In this document: in pieces, positions 8,522 to 17,390 of the stretch
Layout of the letters: each line of letters opens with the position of its first letter
Position numbering within the stretch: position 1 is the stretch's first letter
Made by a program: the position numbers and the translations under genes
Source of the DNA: Brevibacillus choshinensis
Lineage (GTDB): Bacteria > Bacillota > Bacilli > Brevibacillales > Brevibacillaceae
NCBI RefSeq assembly: GCF_001420695.1
Contig: NZ_LJJB01000010.1
Location: 186,001 to 250,000, forward strand
DNA length: 64,000 bases
Direction of reading: 5' to 3'
The notes under the pieces: generated by a model
What the model was told of the DNA's origin: nothing
Seen by the model: only the letters and a program-made list of their open reading frames with translations
Databases searched by the model: none

Positions 8522-8733
8522 ATCGTTTGACTCCTTTTCTCATCTGCTCATCTATGTAAGCAAACTGCCGAGATTCGTACCTAATTGTACGCTTCTTCGC
8601 TGTGAAGCTCAACCACAAAACCTTTTTAGACAAAGGTCCTGACATAGCCTTCCACACCTTTGTGTATCCTAAGGTGGAAGACTGGGCGGATAATAAAAAC
8701 CTATAAAACAAATCGGATTTAACACTTTATTGA

Positions 8734-8762
8734 TTGACAAACCGTATTTCCGCCTCTACTAT
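8734..8762 (+). promoter_or_regulatory. Sigma-A promoter of the first amino-acid binding protein gene
   Basis: TTGACA (8734-8739), 17-bp spacer, TACTAT (8757-8762), about 40 bp before the ATG at 8802. The upstream gap from 8522 shows only an imperfect hairpin (CTTCCA.../...TGGAAG near 8650-8685). Confidence 0.75.
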
Positions 8763-8801
8763 GAAGCAGTGAAATTCAAATACATCAAAGGGGATCATCC
8801 A

Positions 8802-9635
8802 ATGAAAAAGCTTATTTTCTCCGCCTTAATCTCAAGTATGCTACTGGGTATTGTCGGCTGCGGTACATCCGGATCCGGTTCATCATCCCAACCAAATAAC
8901 ACAACACCGCCTGCTGACCAAGCTGCTTCGCAAGGATTGCTCGAGAAAGTAAAAGCAGATAAAAAGCTAGTGATCGGGACAGAGGGTACATACTCTCCTT
9001 TCACGTTCCACGATCAATCCGGAAAATTGACGGGTTATGACGTCGACGTAGCGACTGAAGTGGCAAAGCGCCTTGGTGTAGAACCAGTCTTCCAGGAAAC
9101 CCAGTGGGATGCGATGTTTGCAGGTCTCGATTCCAAACGCTTTGACGTGATCGCAAACCAAGTAGGTATCCGTCCTGACCGCCAAGAAAAATATGACTTC
9201 TCCAAGCCTTATTCCGTTTCACACGCGGTTCTGGTCACTAATAAAAGCAACTCGACTGTGAAAGATTTCAAAGATATTAAAGGTCTGAAGGCCGGCCAAT
9301 CGATGACAAGCAACTACGCGGACCTCGCTCGCTCGAATGGAGCAGAAATCGTGGCTGTGGATAACTTTAACCAAGCGATCGACCTGATTGCTACCAACCG
9401 CGTCGACGTCGTGCTCAATGACAACTTGACTGTGCTCGATTTCTTGAAACATAAACCAGATGCACCTATCAAAATCGTCGCAAAAAATGAAGAAGGTCAA
9501 CCGACTGCATTCATGTACCGCAAAGGCAGCACCGATCTGGCTGAAGCGATGAGCAAGGTACTGGATGAGATGCAACAAGACGGCACACTGAAGACCATTT
9601 CCGAAAAATGGTTCGGTGAAGATATTTCCAAATAA
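8802..9635 (+). CDS. Amino-acid (cystine-type) ABC transporter binding lipoprotein, copy 1
   Basis: A 277-aa family-3 solute-binding lipoprotein (signal with lipobox GIVGC). The mature domain contains GTEGTYSPFTFHD, the LTGYDVDVATEVAKRLG block, [24 protein letters not shown] and a C-terminal SEKWFGEDIS. This pattern is close to TcyA/TcyJ-type cystine-binding proteins. It is translated behind AAAGGGGATC. It has its own promoter, and the next gene is a close paralogue with a separate promoter, so two binding proteins may feed one permease. The exact substrate is inferred. Confidence 0.85.
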   Translation: MKKLIFSALISSMLLGIVGCGTSGSGSSSQPNNTTPPADQAASQGLLEKVKADKKLVIGTEGTYSPFTFHDQSGKLTGYDVDVATEVAKRLGVEPVFQETQWDAMFAGLDSKRFDVIANQVGIRPDRQEKYDFSKPYSVSHAVLVTNKSNSTVKDFKDIKGLKAGQSMTSNYADLARSNGAEIVAVDNFNQAIDLIATNRVDVVLNDNLTVLDFLKHKPDAPIKIVAKNEEGQPTAFMYRKGSTDLAEAMSKVLDEMQQDGTLKTISEKWFGEDISK

Positions 9636-9639
9636 TTCA

Positions 9640-9668
9640 TTGACAAAACAACTCAACCCTTATAGTAT
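9640..9668 (+). promoter_or_regulatory. Sigma-A promoter of the second binding protein/ABC operon
   Basis: TTGACA (9640-9645), 17-bp spacer, TAGTAT (9663-9668), beginning 4 bp after the stop of copy 1. Confidence 0.75.
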
Positions 9669-9709
9669 GTTCCTTATTTAATTCACATAGGTTTAGTGGG
9701 GGTTATGTT

Positions 9710-10549
9710 ATGAAAAAACGATTATTTACTGCTATTGTCTCGACTCTGGTTTTTGCTTTAGCTGGTTGCGGGACTGCAACGACAAGCCAATCTCATGATA
9801 ATCACCAAGCCTCTACCCCTGCTCCTGCAGAAGCACCTAAGGAAAAGAATCTGTTGGATAAAGTAAAAGCAGATGGCAAACTCCTGATCGGAACAGAAGG
9901 TACCTATGCACCCTTCACCTTCCATGATACATCTGGTAAGCTGACCGGCTATGATGTGGAGGTCGTGACGGAAGTAGCAAAACGCATGGGAGTAGAGCCT
10001 GTTTTCCAAGAAACGCAATGGGACGCTATTTTCGCAGGTTTGGACTCCAAACGCTTCGACGTGATTGCAAACCAAGTAGGTATTCGTCCTGATCGCCAGG
10101 AAAAATATGATTTTTCCAAAGCGTACACAGTATCTACTGCAGTACTCGTGACACACAAGGACAACACAACCGTGAAAGGCTTTGAAGATATCAAAGGTTT
10201 GAAAGCAGGTCAAACGCTCACAAGCAACCTGACCGATATCGCGAAAAAGAACGGTGCAGAGATCGTGGGGGTAGAAGGCTTTAACCAAGCAATCGACCTG
10301 CTCGTGTCCAAGCGCGTGGACATCACGATCAACGACGGCCTCTCTCTCCTGGACTTCTTGAAGCAAAAGCCAGATACGCCGATCAAGATCGTGGCTAAAG
10401 ATCCGAATGTCGCGGAAAACGGCTTTATGTTCCGCAAAGGCAACACGGAGCTTGTAGAAGCCTTCAACAGCGCGCTGGATGAAATGAAAAAAGACGGTAC
10501 ACTCAAAAAAATCTCCGAGAAATGGTTTGGTGCAGATGTCTCTCAGTAA
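9710..10549 (+). CDS. Amino-acid (cystine-type) ABC transporter binding lipoprotein, copy 2
   Basis: A 279-aa paralogue of the preceding gene with a lipoprotein signal (lipobox ALAGC) and long identical blocks in the ligand domain ([41 protein letters not shown]). It heads the operon with permease and ATPase, and its 3' end overlaps the permease start by 14 bp. The ribosome site is GTGGGGG. Tandem duplication followed by divergence of the linker and C-terminal regions is evident. It probably delivers L-cystine or a similar polar amino acid. Confidence 0.87.
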   Translation: MKKRLFTAIVSTLVFALAGCGTATTSQSHDNHQASTPAPAEAPKEKNLLDKVKADGKLLIGTEGTYAPFTFHDTSGKLTGYDVEVVTEVAKRMGVEPVFQETQWDAIFAGLDSKRFDVIANQVGIRPDRQEKYDFSKAYTVSTAVLVTHKDNTTVKGFEDIKGLKAGQTLTSNLTDIAKKNGAEIVGVEGFNQAIDLLVSKRVDITINDGLSLLDFLKQKPDTPIKIVAKDPNVAENGFMFRKGNTELVEAFNSALDEMKKDGTLKKISEKWFGADVSQ

Positions 10550-11231
10550 CTTTTTTGACAATCCAGAACGCCTGGACCGTTGGATCTCAATCGCGCAAAG
10601 CTCCTTTCTCCCTCTGGTGAAAGGAGCCTTGCTCTATTCTCTGACACTCGCGATTGCATCCTTTTTCTTCGGTCTGATCATCGCCATCTTTACTGCTTTG
10701 GCACGGATCTCCGGAATCAAGCCATTGGTCGCTATCGCGCGCATCTATGTCTCGATTATTCGCGGGACGCCATTGCTCGTACAGTTATTTATTATCTTTT
10801 TCGGTCTCCCCAGTATTGGCGTGATGATCGATCCGATCCCTTCTGCCATTATAGGCTTCTCTCTCAGCGTAGGGGCTTACTCCTCTGAAGTCGTCAGAGC
10901 TGCTATCTTGTCCATCCCCAAAGGGCAATGGGAAGCTGCGTACTCGATCGGGATGACATATCGCCAAGCCTTGCAGCGGGTTATTCTCCCACAGGCCGCA
11001 CGTGTATCGGTGCCACCTTTGTCCAACTCTTTTATCAGTCTGGTCAAAGACACTTCGCTTGCTGCTGCAATCCTCGTGCCTGAGATGTTTCGAAAAGCAC
11101 AGGAGATCGTGGCTTCTACCTATGAACCTCTCTTGGTATATTCAGAAGCCGCACTCATCTACTGGATGATCTGCTTTGTTCTCTCTATCATTCAGGATCG
11201 ACTGGAGAACAGGCTGGACCGATACGTATGA
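10536..11231 (+). CDS. Amino-acid ABC transporter permease (HisM/TcyB type)
   Basis: A 231-aa inner-membrane permease with about five helices. The cytoplasmic EAA loop reads [23 protein letters not shown], the ATPase docking site of the His/Glu/Asp permease family. ATG 10536 is preferred over the TTG at 10527; it lies inside the end of the binding protein gene with only a weak ribosome site, which suggests translational coupling. Length is normal for one subunit of a homodimeric permease. Confidence 0.88.
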   Translation: MSLSNFFDNPERLDRWISIAQSSFLPLVKGALLYSLTLAIASFFFGLIIAIFTALARISGIKPLVAIARIYVSIIRGTPLLVQLFIIFFGLPSIGVMIDPIPSAIIGFSLSVGAYSSEVVRAAILSIPKGQWEAAYSIGMTYRQALQRVILPQAARVSVPPLSNSFISLVKDTSLAAAILVPEMFRKAQEIVASTYEPLLVYSEAALIYWMICFVLSIIQDRLENRLDRYV

Positions 11232-11250
11232 TAAAAGTAGGTGAATTCGA

Positions 11251-11985
11251 ATGATTTCCATCACTGATTTGCACAAACAGTTCCACCACCTGCAAGTGTT
11301 GAAAGGGATTACGCTGAACGTTCCCAAAGGAAAGGTAGTCGTGATCATCGGTCCTTCTGGCTCCGGGAAAACCACACTGCTCCGATGCCTGAACGCCTTG
11401 GAGGTTCCGACGAAGGGCGTCGTTCAAATCGGAGAGGTCACGGTAGATTTCTCGAAGAAAGTAGAGCGTTCTCAGCTTCCTTTGCTACGCAAGCAAACCG
11501 GCATGGTGTTTCAAAACTACAATCTATTCCCGCACATGACCGCCTTGGAGAATGTCATGGAAGGTCCCGTCACGGTGAAAAGGGAAACCAAGGATAAAGC
11601 CAGAGAAAAAGCATCTTCTCTTCTCAAAAAGGTAGGATTGGGAGATAAGCTAGACCACTTTCCCGCCCAGCTCTCCGGCGGTCAACAGCAACGGGTGGGA
11701 ATCGCCCGTGCTCTCGGTATGGATCCGCAAGTTATGCTATTTGATGAGCCTACCTCTGCCTTGGATCCCGAACTGGTTGGCGAGGTTCTAAAGGTAATGA
11801 AGGAGCTCGCTCAAGAAGGAATGACCATGGTCGTCGTTACCCATGAGATGGGTTTTGCTCGCGATGTTGCCGACGAAGTCATTTTCATGGACCAGGGCGT
11901 CATTGTGGAGCAGGGGAAGCCAGAGCAGCTGTTCACCCAGCCTCGCGAAGATCGTACCCGTCAATTCTTGCAGCATTTGAAGTAA
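11251..11985 (+). CDS. Amino-acid ABC transporter ATP-binding protein (GlnQ/TcyC type)
   Basis: A 244-aa ABC ATPase with Walker [10 protein letters not shown] (about 31-39), the Q-loop in [12 protein letters not shown], signature LSGGQQQR, Walker [15 protein letters not shown] and switch His in [11 protein letters not shown]. This is the polar-amino-acid uptake subfamily. It follows the permease by 19 bp and ends in a strong terminator, so the operon is binding protein, permease, ATPase. Confidence 0.92.
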   Translation: MISITDLHKQFHHLQVLKGITLNVPKGKVVVIIGPSGSGKTTLLRCLNALEVPTKGVVQIGEVTVDFSKKVERSQLPLLRKQTGMVFQNYNLFPHMTALENVMEGPVTVKRETKDKAREKASSLLKKVGLGDKLDHFPAQLSGGQQQRVGIARALGMDPQVMLFDEPTSALDPELVGEVLKVMKELAQEGMTMVVVTHEMGFARDVADEVIFMDQGVIVEQGKPEQLFTQPREDRTRQFLQHLK

Positions 11986-12010
11986 GTTCACGAATACACC
12001 TGAAAGAAAA

Positions 12011-12050
12011 AAGACTCTACGCCCCTATCGGCTCAGAGTCTTCTTTTTTA
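12011..12050 (+). terminator. Terminator of the amino-acid ABC operon
   Basis: AAGACTCT (12011-12018) pairs with AGAGTCTT (12035-12042), then CTTTTTT. Confidence 0.85.
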
Positions 12051-12060
12051 TAAATCCACC

Positions 12061-12147
12061 TTAGTCATCGCAGAAACAAGCGATCAGAACAATAATAAGA
12101 ATGATCCACAGAAAACCGCCATTACCGAAGCCAAAACCAAATCCCAT
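12061..12147 (-). CDS. YjcZ-like sporulation mini-protein, 28 aa
   Basis: A 28-codon ORF starting ATG GGA TTT GGT, behind AGGGGAGAGG. The product begins with Gly/Phe repeats (MGFGFGFGNGG), continues as one hydrophobic helix (LWIILIIVLIAC) and ends FCDD. This is the layout of the YjcZ family of spore-associated mini-proteins in Bacillales (Gly-rich head, single membrane helix). It lies alone between the ABC operon terminator and an intergenic region on the opposite strand. Confidence 0.7.
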   Translation of the reverse strand: MGFGFGFGNGGFLWIILIIVLIACFCDD

Positions 12148-12399
12148 CGTGACCTCTCCCCTTTCCTGCAGATATCAGCAACTGTCTATCAACACAGCGC
12201 TTCTATCACACCATATGAAAATCCAGTCATGACCGTATGGATGCCTGTCTATCTCAATTCCCAAATTTTTAAAAAACAGGTGCTTGCCCGTCAGGCCTAA
12301 AAATTAACAAATGCTTCATGTTGTCTCTACTGTTCCTTAACATCCATGGACTATCATGGGATTGTCAGACCCTACGATGGACATATCGTCCTCCATTTG
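12148..12399. other. Intergenic stretch without a recognised gene
   Basis: About 250 bp with no plausible ORF or clear promoter. It precedes a strong plus-strand terminator that no annotated gene uses, so a short plus-strand RNA could originate here; I see no convincing -35/-10 pair. Confidence 0.3.
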
Positions 12400-12439
12400 C
12401 CGCCCGAATAGCCCCCTTCTAGATCGGGCGGGTTTTTTT
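12400..12439 (+). terminator. Orphan plus-strand terminator
   Basis: CCGCCCGA (12400-12407) pairs with TCGGGCGG (12424-12431), followed by G and seven T. The nearest upstream plus-strand gene already has its own terminator 350 bp earlier. Confidence 0.75.
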
Positions 12440-12460
12440 CATAAAAAGGAAATGACAAAT

Positions 12461-12495
12461 AAAAAAAGCGAGCCCTCCAGCGGAGAGCTCGCTTC
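12461..12495 (-). terminator. Terminator of the nitroreductase gene
   Basis: Minus strand AAGCGAGCTCTCC / GGAGGGCTCGCTT (one G-U pair, 3-nt loop), followed by TTTTT. Confidence 0.85.
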
Positions 12496-12498
12496 CTT

Positions 12499-13041
12499 CT
12501 ATTCAAATCGAGTGAATTTTTTCTCAGCCGGTGTACGAGGACCCGGCTTCGGTACAGAATCCTCTTCAAAGAATCCGAGGTGCAAGAATCCGACGATTTT
12601 CTCTCCTGGCGCAACACCCAGCACCTGATGAGCTTTTGGATCCCAGTTATGCGGATTCGTTTTCCATACGACGCCAAGACCCTTCTCCCAAGCAAGCAGT
12701 TGAAAGTTTTGGATCATCGCACAGGTAGCGCTGAAATCTTCCTCCCATTGCTTTTGACGTGGGTCCTCTTTCATGATCACGATCAAATAGGCTGCAGGAG
12801 CACTGAACAGCTCCCGACGGGTTTGTTGCTGCTCGATCGCGTACACGGGAAGCATGCGTTCGATAAATGTCTCTTTGTTTTCCGTTGGGATAAACAGAAA
12901 GCGCCAAGGTTCACGCAAACCATGGTTCGGCGCATAGACGGCGTCATTTAGCAGCTCGAGCACCAATGATTCTGGGACCGCATCTGGTTTATAGTCTTTT
13001 TTTATCGATCGACGCTCGCGAATGACTTTAGATATGGACAT
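12499..13041 (-). CDS. Nitroreductase family protein (YfhC/YdjA-like)
   Basis: A 180-aa FMN-dependent oxidoreductase. The N-terminal RERRSIK (FMN phosphate contact), YAPNHGLREPWRF and the C-terminal LGVAPGEKIVGFLHLGF are the nitroreductase landmarks. It is short, as in the YdjA/YfhC group. It would reduce nitro or quinone compounds with NAD(P)H in the cytosol; the natural substrate is unknown. It is a single-gene unit with its own terminator. Confidence 0.85.
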   Translation of the reverse strand: MSISKVIRERRSIKKDYKPDAVPESLVLELLNDAVYAPNHGLREPWRFLFIPTENKETFIERMLPVYAIEQQQTRRELFSAPAAYLIVIMKEDPRQKQWEEDFSATCAMIQNFQLLAWEKGLGVVWKTNPHNWDPKAHQVLGVAPGEKIVGFLHLGFFEEDSVPKPGPRTPAEKKFTRFE

Positions 13042-13205
13042 AAGCTCACCTTCTAGGAATGAAATGGGATCGGGAACATCTGATAATGGTTCTCATTTTC
13101 ATATGTTATCGTTTACTTCCCTTAAAATCAAGTAGCAGCTATCACGATTTTTTCATTTTCACCTGCTACCTACATGTTACAATCCATTCTAGGAGGCGAT
13201 ATTCC

Positions 13206-13916
13206 GTGAATCAGGAACGTCCACAACTGATCAGACCCGGCTTTTTCAGTGTCAATGCCGCTGCAGATCGGCGGCGAAATGAGTTTGACTTCCACAACGA
13301 AGCCCTACTCTATCATGATCGCTCCATCGATTCTGTCTTTTTTGGCGATTCCATCACTCACTGGTGGGACCTAGCCACCTTTTTTGAAAACTCTCCGCGC
13401 ACTATCGTCAACCGTGGAATTGGTGGGGATACGACCACGCATGCTCGCCAACGCTTTGCCGCTGATGTCCTGCAGCTGCGCCCTCGTCACGTCATCATCA
13501 TGATTGGCATTAATAATACATGGGCCTTGGACGCCTTTTCTCCCGAGGACCGCTTGACCAGTGAAGAGATTTATCAGCAGGTGACTAGCGATGTAGAAGG
13601 CATGATTCAGGCAGCGTTGGAGCAAGCCATTTGTCCGGTCGTCTGCTCCCTGCTTCCTACCCGAATGGATCGATATGCTCTTAATCACAGACGCAATGAA
13701 CTCGTCGTTCGAATCAATCAGTCTTTCAAGACGATGGCTGCCGGTTCAGGTGCAATCTATGTCGACTATCATTCCCACCTCGTAGATCCAGATGGAATCA
13801 CCTTGCGGGAGGGGCTCGCGGATGACGGCCTTCATCCTCATGTGCTCGGTTATGGGATCATGGCAAAGGTATTGTGTGAGACGCTAGCAGCACAAGGTAT
13901 TGATCTCACGACGTAA
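13206..13916 (+). CDS. SGNH/GDSL hydrolase family protein
   Basis: A 236-aa hydrolase without a signal peptide. Block I FFGDSIT carries the nucleophile Ser, block II is NRGIGGDTT with the oxyanion Gly, and block III is IMIGINN, where GxN supplies Asn. Block V is DGLHPHVLGY with the catalytic Asp and His. Likely a cytosolic esterase or acetyl-hydrolase. GTG 13206 is chosen because GGAGGCGAT lies 5 nt upstream; longer in-frame starts have no ribosome site. Confidence 0.85.
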   Translation: MNQERPQLIRPGFFSVNAAADRRRNEFDFHNEALLYHDRSIDSVFFGDSITHWWDLATFFENSPRTIVNRGIGGDTTTHARQRFAADVLQLRPRHVIIMIGINNTWALDAFSPEDRLTSEEIYQQVTSDVEGMIQAALEQAICPVVCSLLPTRMDRYALNHRRNELVVRINQSFKTMAAGSGAIYVDYHSHLVDPDGITLREGLADDGLHPHVLGYGIMAKVLCETLAAQGIDLTT

Positions 13917-13917
13917 G

Positions 13918-13960
13918 AAAAAAGGATGGGGCTATACGTAATAGCCCCATCCTTTTCTTT
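13918..13960. terminator. Bidirectional terminator between GDSL and SagB-like genes
   Basis: A 15-bp stem AAAGGATGGGGCTAT / ATAGCCCCATCCTTT with a 5-nt loop, A-rich on the left and TTCTTT on the right, between convergent genes. Confidence 0.9.
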
Positions 13961-14741
13961 ATTCCGGACGGCGATCCTTCAACCAGTCCCCGCCTGCAAT
14001 TTTCCCTACCGATGCCATGAGAACGGACAGGTGTGACTCTCCATCGATGCCTAAGTAGCTGTTCATTTCTCGATCCATCCAGTGCCCCACTGTGCTGACA
14101 CCAAGACCTAATCCATTTGCGACAACGTGGAGATTCTGCGCGACATGCCCGGCATCCCACCAAATATAACGATAGGCCCGTTCCTTGTACTTTTCCTTCG
14201 TGCGATCCACGACTGCAGTCCAGACAAAATTGACAGCAGCCCGTCGCGTCATCTCCTGATCTTCCGTATACAAATAAGCGGCTTGCGCAGGATCTTCCTG
14301 TCGCAGTCCCTCGAGTTCCCAATTTTCAACGTCGAGATGGTACAATCCTTTTTCCAGACCTTCGACATGATTAATCAACAGATAGGTCTCAATAGGATAA
14401 AGCGCTCCTGCAGATGGTGTCGTCCGCAATTGGTAATCTCCCATATCCGCCGTAATTCCTTGTGTACCCCAGAGCAGGATATTCAGTTCATTTCGCGTCA
14501 TCGGAGTCGTCAAAAAATTGCGCTTGGAGCGTCTATTGCCTAGCAGCTCCCATAGATCGGGCGATGCCGGAAAATCAGGTTTGTCGAGAGGAACACGGAC
14601 AAAAGCTTGCTCATATCGCAAATAAGTGGCAGGTCTTTTTGAAAAATCGTAGCGTGACGCCCAGCCTTTTTCCAACTCTCCCACTCGGTACGAAGTTGCT
14701 TGGATAAATTCATTCGCTATTCTTTGCCATTCCGGATGCAT
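13959..14741 (-). CDS. SagB/ThcOx family dehydrogenase (nitroreductase superfamily)
   Basis: A 260-aa FMN-oxidoreductase-like protein. RRSKRNF, LLWGTQGI, TPSAGALYPIETYL, WWDAGHVAQNL and a Leu/Val/Gly-rich GLGLGVSTVG segment are the hallmarks of SagB-type azoline/thiazoline dehydrogenases. No YcaO, precursor peptide or transporter is adjacent, so a RiPP role is not supported; many such standalone homologues have unknown function. ATG 14741 is chosen because AAGGAGG lies 11 nt before it; the upstream TTG overlaps that site. The gene is divergent from a LysR regulator that may control it. Confidence 0.8.
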   Translation of the reverse strand: MHPEWQRIANEFIQATSYRVGELEKGWASRYDFSKRPATYLRYEQAFVRVPLDKPDFPASPDLWELLGNRRSKRNFLTTPMTRNELNILLWGTQGITADMGDYQLRTTPSAGALYPIETYLLINHVEGLEKGLYHLDVENWELEGLRQEDPAQAAYLYTEDQEMTRRAAVNFVWTAVVDRTKEKYKERAYRYIWWDAGHVAQNLHVVANGLGLGVSTVGHWMDREMNSYLGIDGESHLSVLMASVGKIAGGDWLKDRRPE

Positions 14742-14810
14742 CTGTGCTGGAACCTCCTTCAAAGTAGAAACGTATTCGTTCGTATGAACCTCACTATACG
14801 TTCCTGCATT

Positions 14811-14861
14811 CCATTAGTAAAACAATGGTTTATAATAGATGACATAAGCTTTATCTAATGG
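14811..14861 (+). promoter_or_regulatory. LysR gene promoter flanked by an inverted repeat
   Basis: TATAAT (14831-14836) lies before the LysR gene with only a weak -35. Inverted repeat CCATTAG (14811-14817) / CTAATGG (14855-14861) encloses it and could be an autoregulatory site. It lies between the LysR and SagB-like genes. Confidence 0.4.
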
Positions 14862-14878
14862 ATAGGAGGCGACCAATT

Positions 14879-15772
14879 TTGACGTTAGCCCAGCTCCACG
14901 TTCTCCTCGCGGCTGCCAAGGCCGGAAGCTTTACCCGCGCCGCTGAAGAAATCGGGTTTACGCAGTCAGCGGTTTCCCAGATGATCAACAGTTTGGAAAA
15001 GGAATTGGGTATCTCCTTATTTCATCGAAGCCGCAGCGGGATTAGTCCGACCAGCATCGGTGAGCGTATGCTGCAGCACGCACGCGACATCCTTCAGATC
15101 ACGGCTTGCATGACACAGGAAGCAGCATCAGCGCGCAATCTGGCCACTGGTACATTGCGCATCGCTTCGCTCCCCAGCGTGGCCACGCGAATACTTCCCG
15201 GACTGCTTGGAGCCTTTCGCAAACAGTATCCCGCTGTGGAGATCATCCTGTTTGAAGGGAAAAATGACGAGATTCATAACTGGATTGCCAGCTCAGTGGT
15301 AGATATCGGGTTTACCGTCCAGCCTGAAAAGGACCTGCAAACTCTCCCTTTGATTCAGGACAGCATGATGGTCATTCTCCCTCAGACTCACTCGCTTAGC
15401 AATGAGTCACAGCTTTCCTTTGCGCAGATCGCGGAGCGTTGCTTCATCATGCCCCGGGATGAGTGTGTGAAAAAAACACTGCATGAGAATGGGATCGTCC
15501 CTAAGTCTACCTTTGAAGTCGGTGACATCAGCACGATCCTGACGATGGTCCAGGAGTATATCGGGGTAAGTATCCTGCCTGAGCTGTATATCCCGTTAAC
15601 GATCCCAAAAGTAGTGGCGATCCCACTCTCTCCACCCATCAACCGACAGCTCGTCCTCGCTGTGCGCAATTGGCAGGCCGTATCGCCCTTGACTGCTGAA
15701 TTTGCCGTACACAGTCAAAAATACATGAACGGGATGGAGATTACTAGCGACGCGAGAGCTCACCACTCGTAA
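14879..15772 (+). CDS. LysR family transcriptional regulator
   Basis: A 297-aa regulator. The N-terminal winged helix-turn-helix (about 1-60) contains AAKAGSFTRAAEEIGFTQSAVSQ, and the rest is a periplasmic-binding-like effector domain (about 85-290). The TTG at 14879 is preferred: GGAGG lies 9 nt upstream, and the protein then begins LTLAQLHVLL like typical LysR proteins. It is transcribed away from the SagB-like gene, which is the natural target candidate. The 3' end converges on the MocR gene with a 12-bp gap. Confidence 0.9.
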   Translation: MTLAQLHVLLAAAKAGSFTRAAEEIGFTQSAVSQMINSLEKELGISLFHRSRSGISPTSIGERMLQHARDILQITACMTQEAASARNLATGTLRIASLPSVATRILPGLLGAFRKQYPAVEIILFEGKNDEIHNWIASSVVDIGFTVQPEKDLQTLPLIQDSMMVILPQTHSLSNESQLSFAQIAERCFIMPRDECVKKTLHENGIVPKSTFEVGDISTILTMVQEYIGVSILPELYIPLTIPKVVAIPLSPPINRQLVLAVRNWQAVSPLTAEFAVHSQKYMNGMEITSDARAHHS

Positions 15773-15784
15773 AGAAACCGTCTG

Positions 15785-17230
15785 TCATTTGCTCAAGCTG
15801 GCGACGATCTGGCTCAGCTGGCGAATTCCGCGCTCAAGATCCGACAAGGAAGCATACGCGTAAGAAAGCCTCAGATAACCATCCGTTTCTTGCGCGTAGA
15901 TGTTTCCCGGATTCAGGAGAATGCCTTGCCGCGATGCCTTGCTGAACAGCTCCAGCATGGATACCTTGGCATTGATTTTCAGCCAGATAAAAAAACCGCC
16001 AACTGGGATTTGCCAGGTCGCCAGCTCGTTCATATACCGTTCCAGCGCATGAAGCGCCGCTGCCTTTCGCACTCTCAGTTCCTCTCTCACCATGTGGACA
16101 TGCTCGCTGTACAGACCACTGGACAGCCATTCCGCCGCCACCCGCTGTGATAGAGAGCTGGAACCGTAATCGGTTTGCATCTTGATATCCGACAAGCGGT
16201 CGATGACAAGCTCCGGTCCAATGACCCAACCAATCCGTAGTCCTGGCGTCAACGTTTTCGACAGACTGCCTAAATACAAGACGTGTCCATGCTTGTCCCT
16301 TGCTTTGAGCGGCGGAGGGGGTGGCTCGTCAAACCAGAGCTCCCGGTAAATATCGTCTTCCATGATCGGCAGACGTTCCTCTTCACAGACGCGCAGGAGC
16401 TCAAGGCGCCTTTTTTCAGTCATGAGCAAGCCTGTCGGGTTGTGGAAACAAGGAATCGTGTAGAGAATATCCCCCTTCTTCTGCTTCTTTTGCGCAGTAA
16501 TCGCACCAGGAAGCAACCCTTGCTTGTCCATCGGCAGACCTGACAGCTTCATCCCCGCTGACTGAAACAGATGCAACGAGTACAAATAGGATGGTCTCTC
16601 TAACAGGACCGTGGATCCCCGGTGCAGTAGCCCAACCGAAATGAGCTGAAGCGCTTGCAATCCCCCGGATACGATCAGAATCGAAGACGGTGAGGCGTCG
16701 ATCCCAAATGTTTTGACATAGTCACTCAAGGCTTGGCGCAAAGGCAGAAACCCTCTTGGCTCTTCGTAACCGAAAGTCCCCAGATTCTCTGTCACCCGTC
16801 GCAAGACACCCTTCATCGTCTCCAGCGGAAAAATGTCTGGAGATAATTCACCTTTGCTAAGCTGGATGAAGCTCTGATTGGATTCGTCCCGATTTATTTC
16901 CTGAACCGCGGCCTGACTCGGCTTGTGATTGCCGGATTGTACATACTCATTCCAGTCGGGAGGCGGATTGGTAGCAAGCAGCATCCACGTATTGTTGATT
17001 ACGACTGTCCCCATCCCCATCTTTCCCTCGATCAGCCCGTCCGCCATCAGCTCTTCCAGCGCAGTAATGACTGTGCTTCGATTGACTCCAAACATGGTAG
17101 CCAGTTCACGCTGGCTGGGTATGACACTTCCGATCGGCCATTCACCCGCGGAAATCTTCTCTTTGATGTAGACGATAATCTGCTTGTATTTTGGCGGCTG
17201 TTTGACTGTTCCTGTCCCGTTTCTGCTCAT
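15785..17230 (-). CDS. MocR/GabR family regulator (GntR HTH fused to PLP aminotransferase domain)
   Basis: A 481-aa chimeric regulator. Residues 10-80 form a GntR-type winged helix (PSQRELATMFGVNRSTVITALEEL). Residues 115-480 are a fold-type I aminotransferase domain with the PLP lysine in GSLSKTLTPGLRIGW and the Asp in MEDDIYREL. Members sense PLP or amino-group metabolites and control neighbouring genes. It is divergent from an EamA-family exporter, so export of an amino acid or vitamin-related metabolite is the likely regulon. Length is normal for the family. Confidence 0.9.
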   Translation of the reverse strand: MSRNGTGTVKQPPKYKQIIVYIKEKISAGEWPIGSVIPSQRELATMFGVNRSTVITALEELMADGLIEGKMGMGTVVINNTWMLLATNPPPDWNEYVQSGNHKPSQAAVQEINRDESNQSFIQLSKGELSPDIFPLETMKGVLRRVTENLGTFGYEEPRGFLPLRQALSDYVKTFGIDASPSSILIVSGGLQALQLISVGLLHRGSTVLLERPSYLYSLHLFQSAGMKLSGLPMDKQGLLPGAITAQKKQKKGDILYTIPCFHNPTGLLMTEKRRLELLRVCEEERLPIMEDDIYRELWFDEPPPPPLKARDKHGHVLYLGSLSKTLTPGLRIGWVIGPELVIDRLSDIKMQTDYGSSSLSQRVAAEWLSSGLYSEHVHMVREELRVRKAAALHALERYMNELATWQIPVGGFFIWLKINAKVSMLELFSKASRQGILLNPGNIYAQETDGYLRLSYAYASLSDLERGIRQLSQIVASLSK

Positions 17231-17268
17231 CTTCCTACATCCCCTCGTCGATCTGATCCTAGGCTAAG

Positions 17269-17298
17269 TGGTTGGGTTTTGTTCTGTGCAACTGGTTG
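17269..17298. promoter_or_regulatory. Direct repeats in the MocR/EamA intergenic region
   Basis: TGGTTG occurs at 17269-17274 and 17293-17298, 24 bp apart. MocR regulators commonly bind spaced direct repeats between themselves and the divergent target. A TTTTCA-17-TAAAAT pair on the minus strand nearby could drive mocR. Confidence 0.3.
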
Positions 17299-17390
17299 AA
17301 GCTATTTTATCAATTCGTCTTTAAGATGAAAACAACAGCTGTATGGCATCTGAAATCGGTTGGTTTTTCTCACAGAAAGGACAAGACGAT

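Noticed and set aside
9758-10561. 267-codon minus-strand frame opposite the second binding protein
   Set aside because: Shadow of a conserved lipoprotein gene; the matching frame in the paralogue reflects shared sequence.
13959-14741. RiPP (thiazole/oxazole peptide) cluster around the SagB-like gene
   Set aside because: No YcaO cyclase, precursor peptide or exporter nearby.
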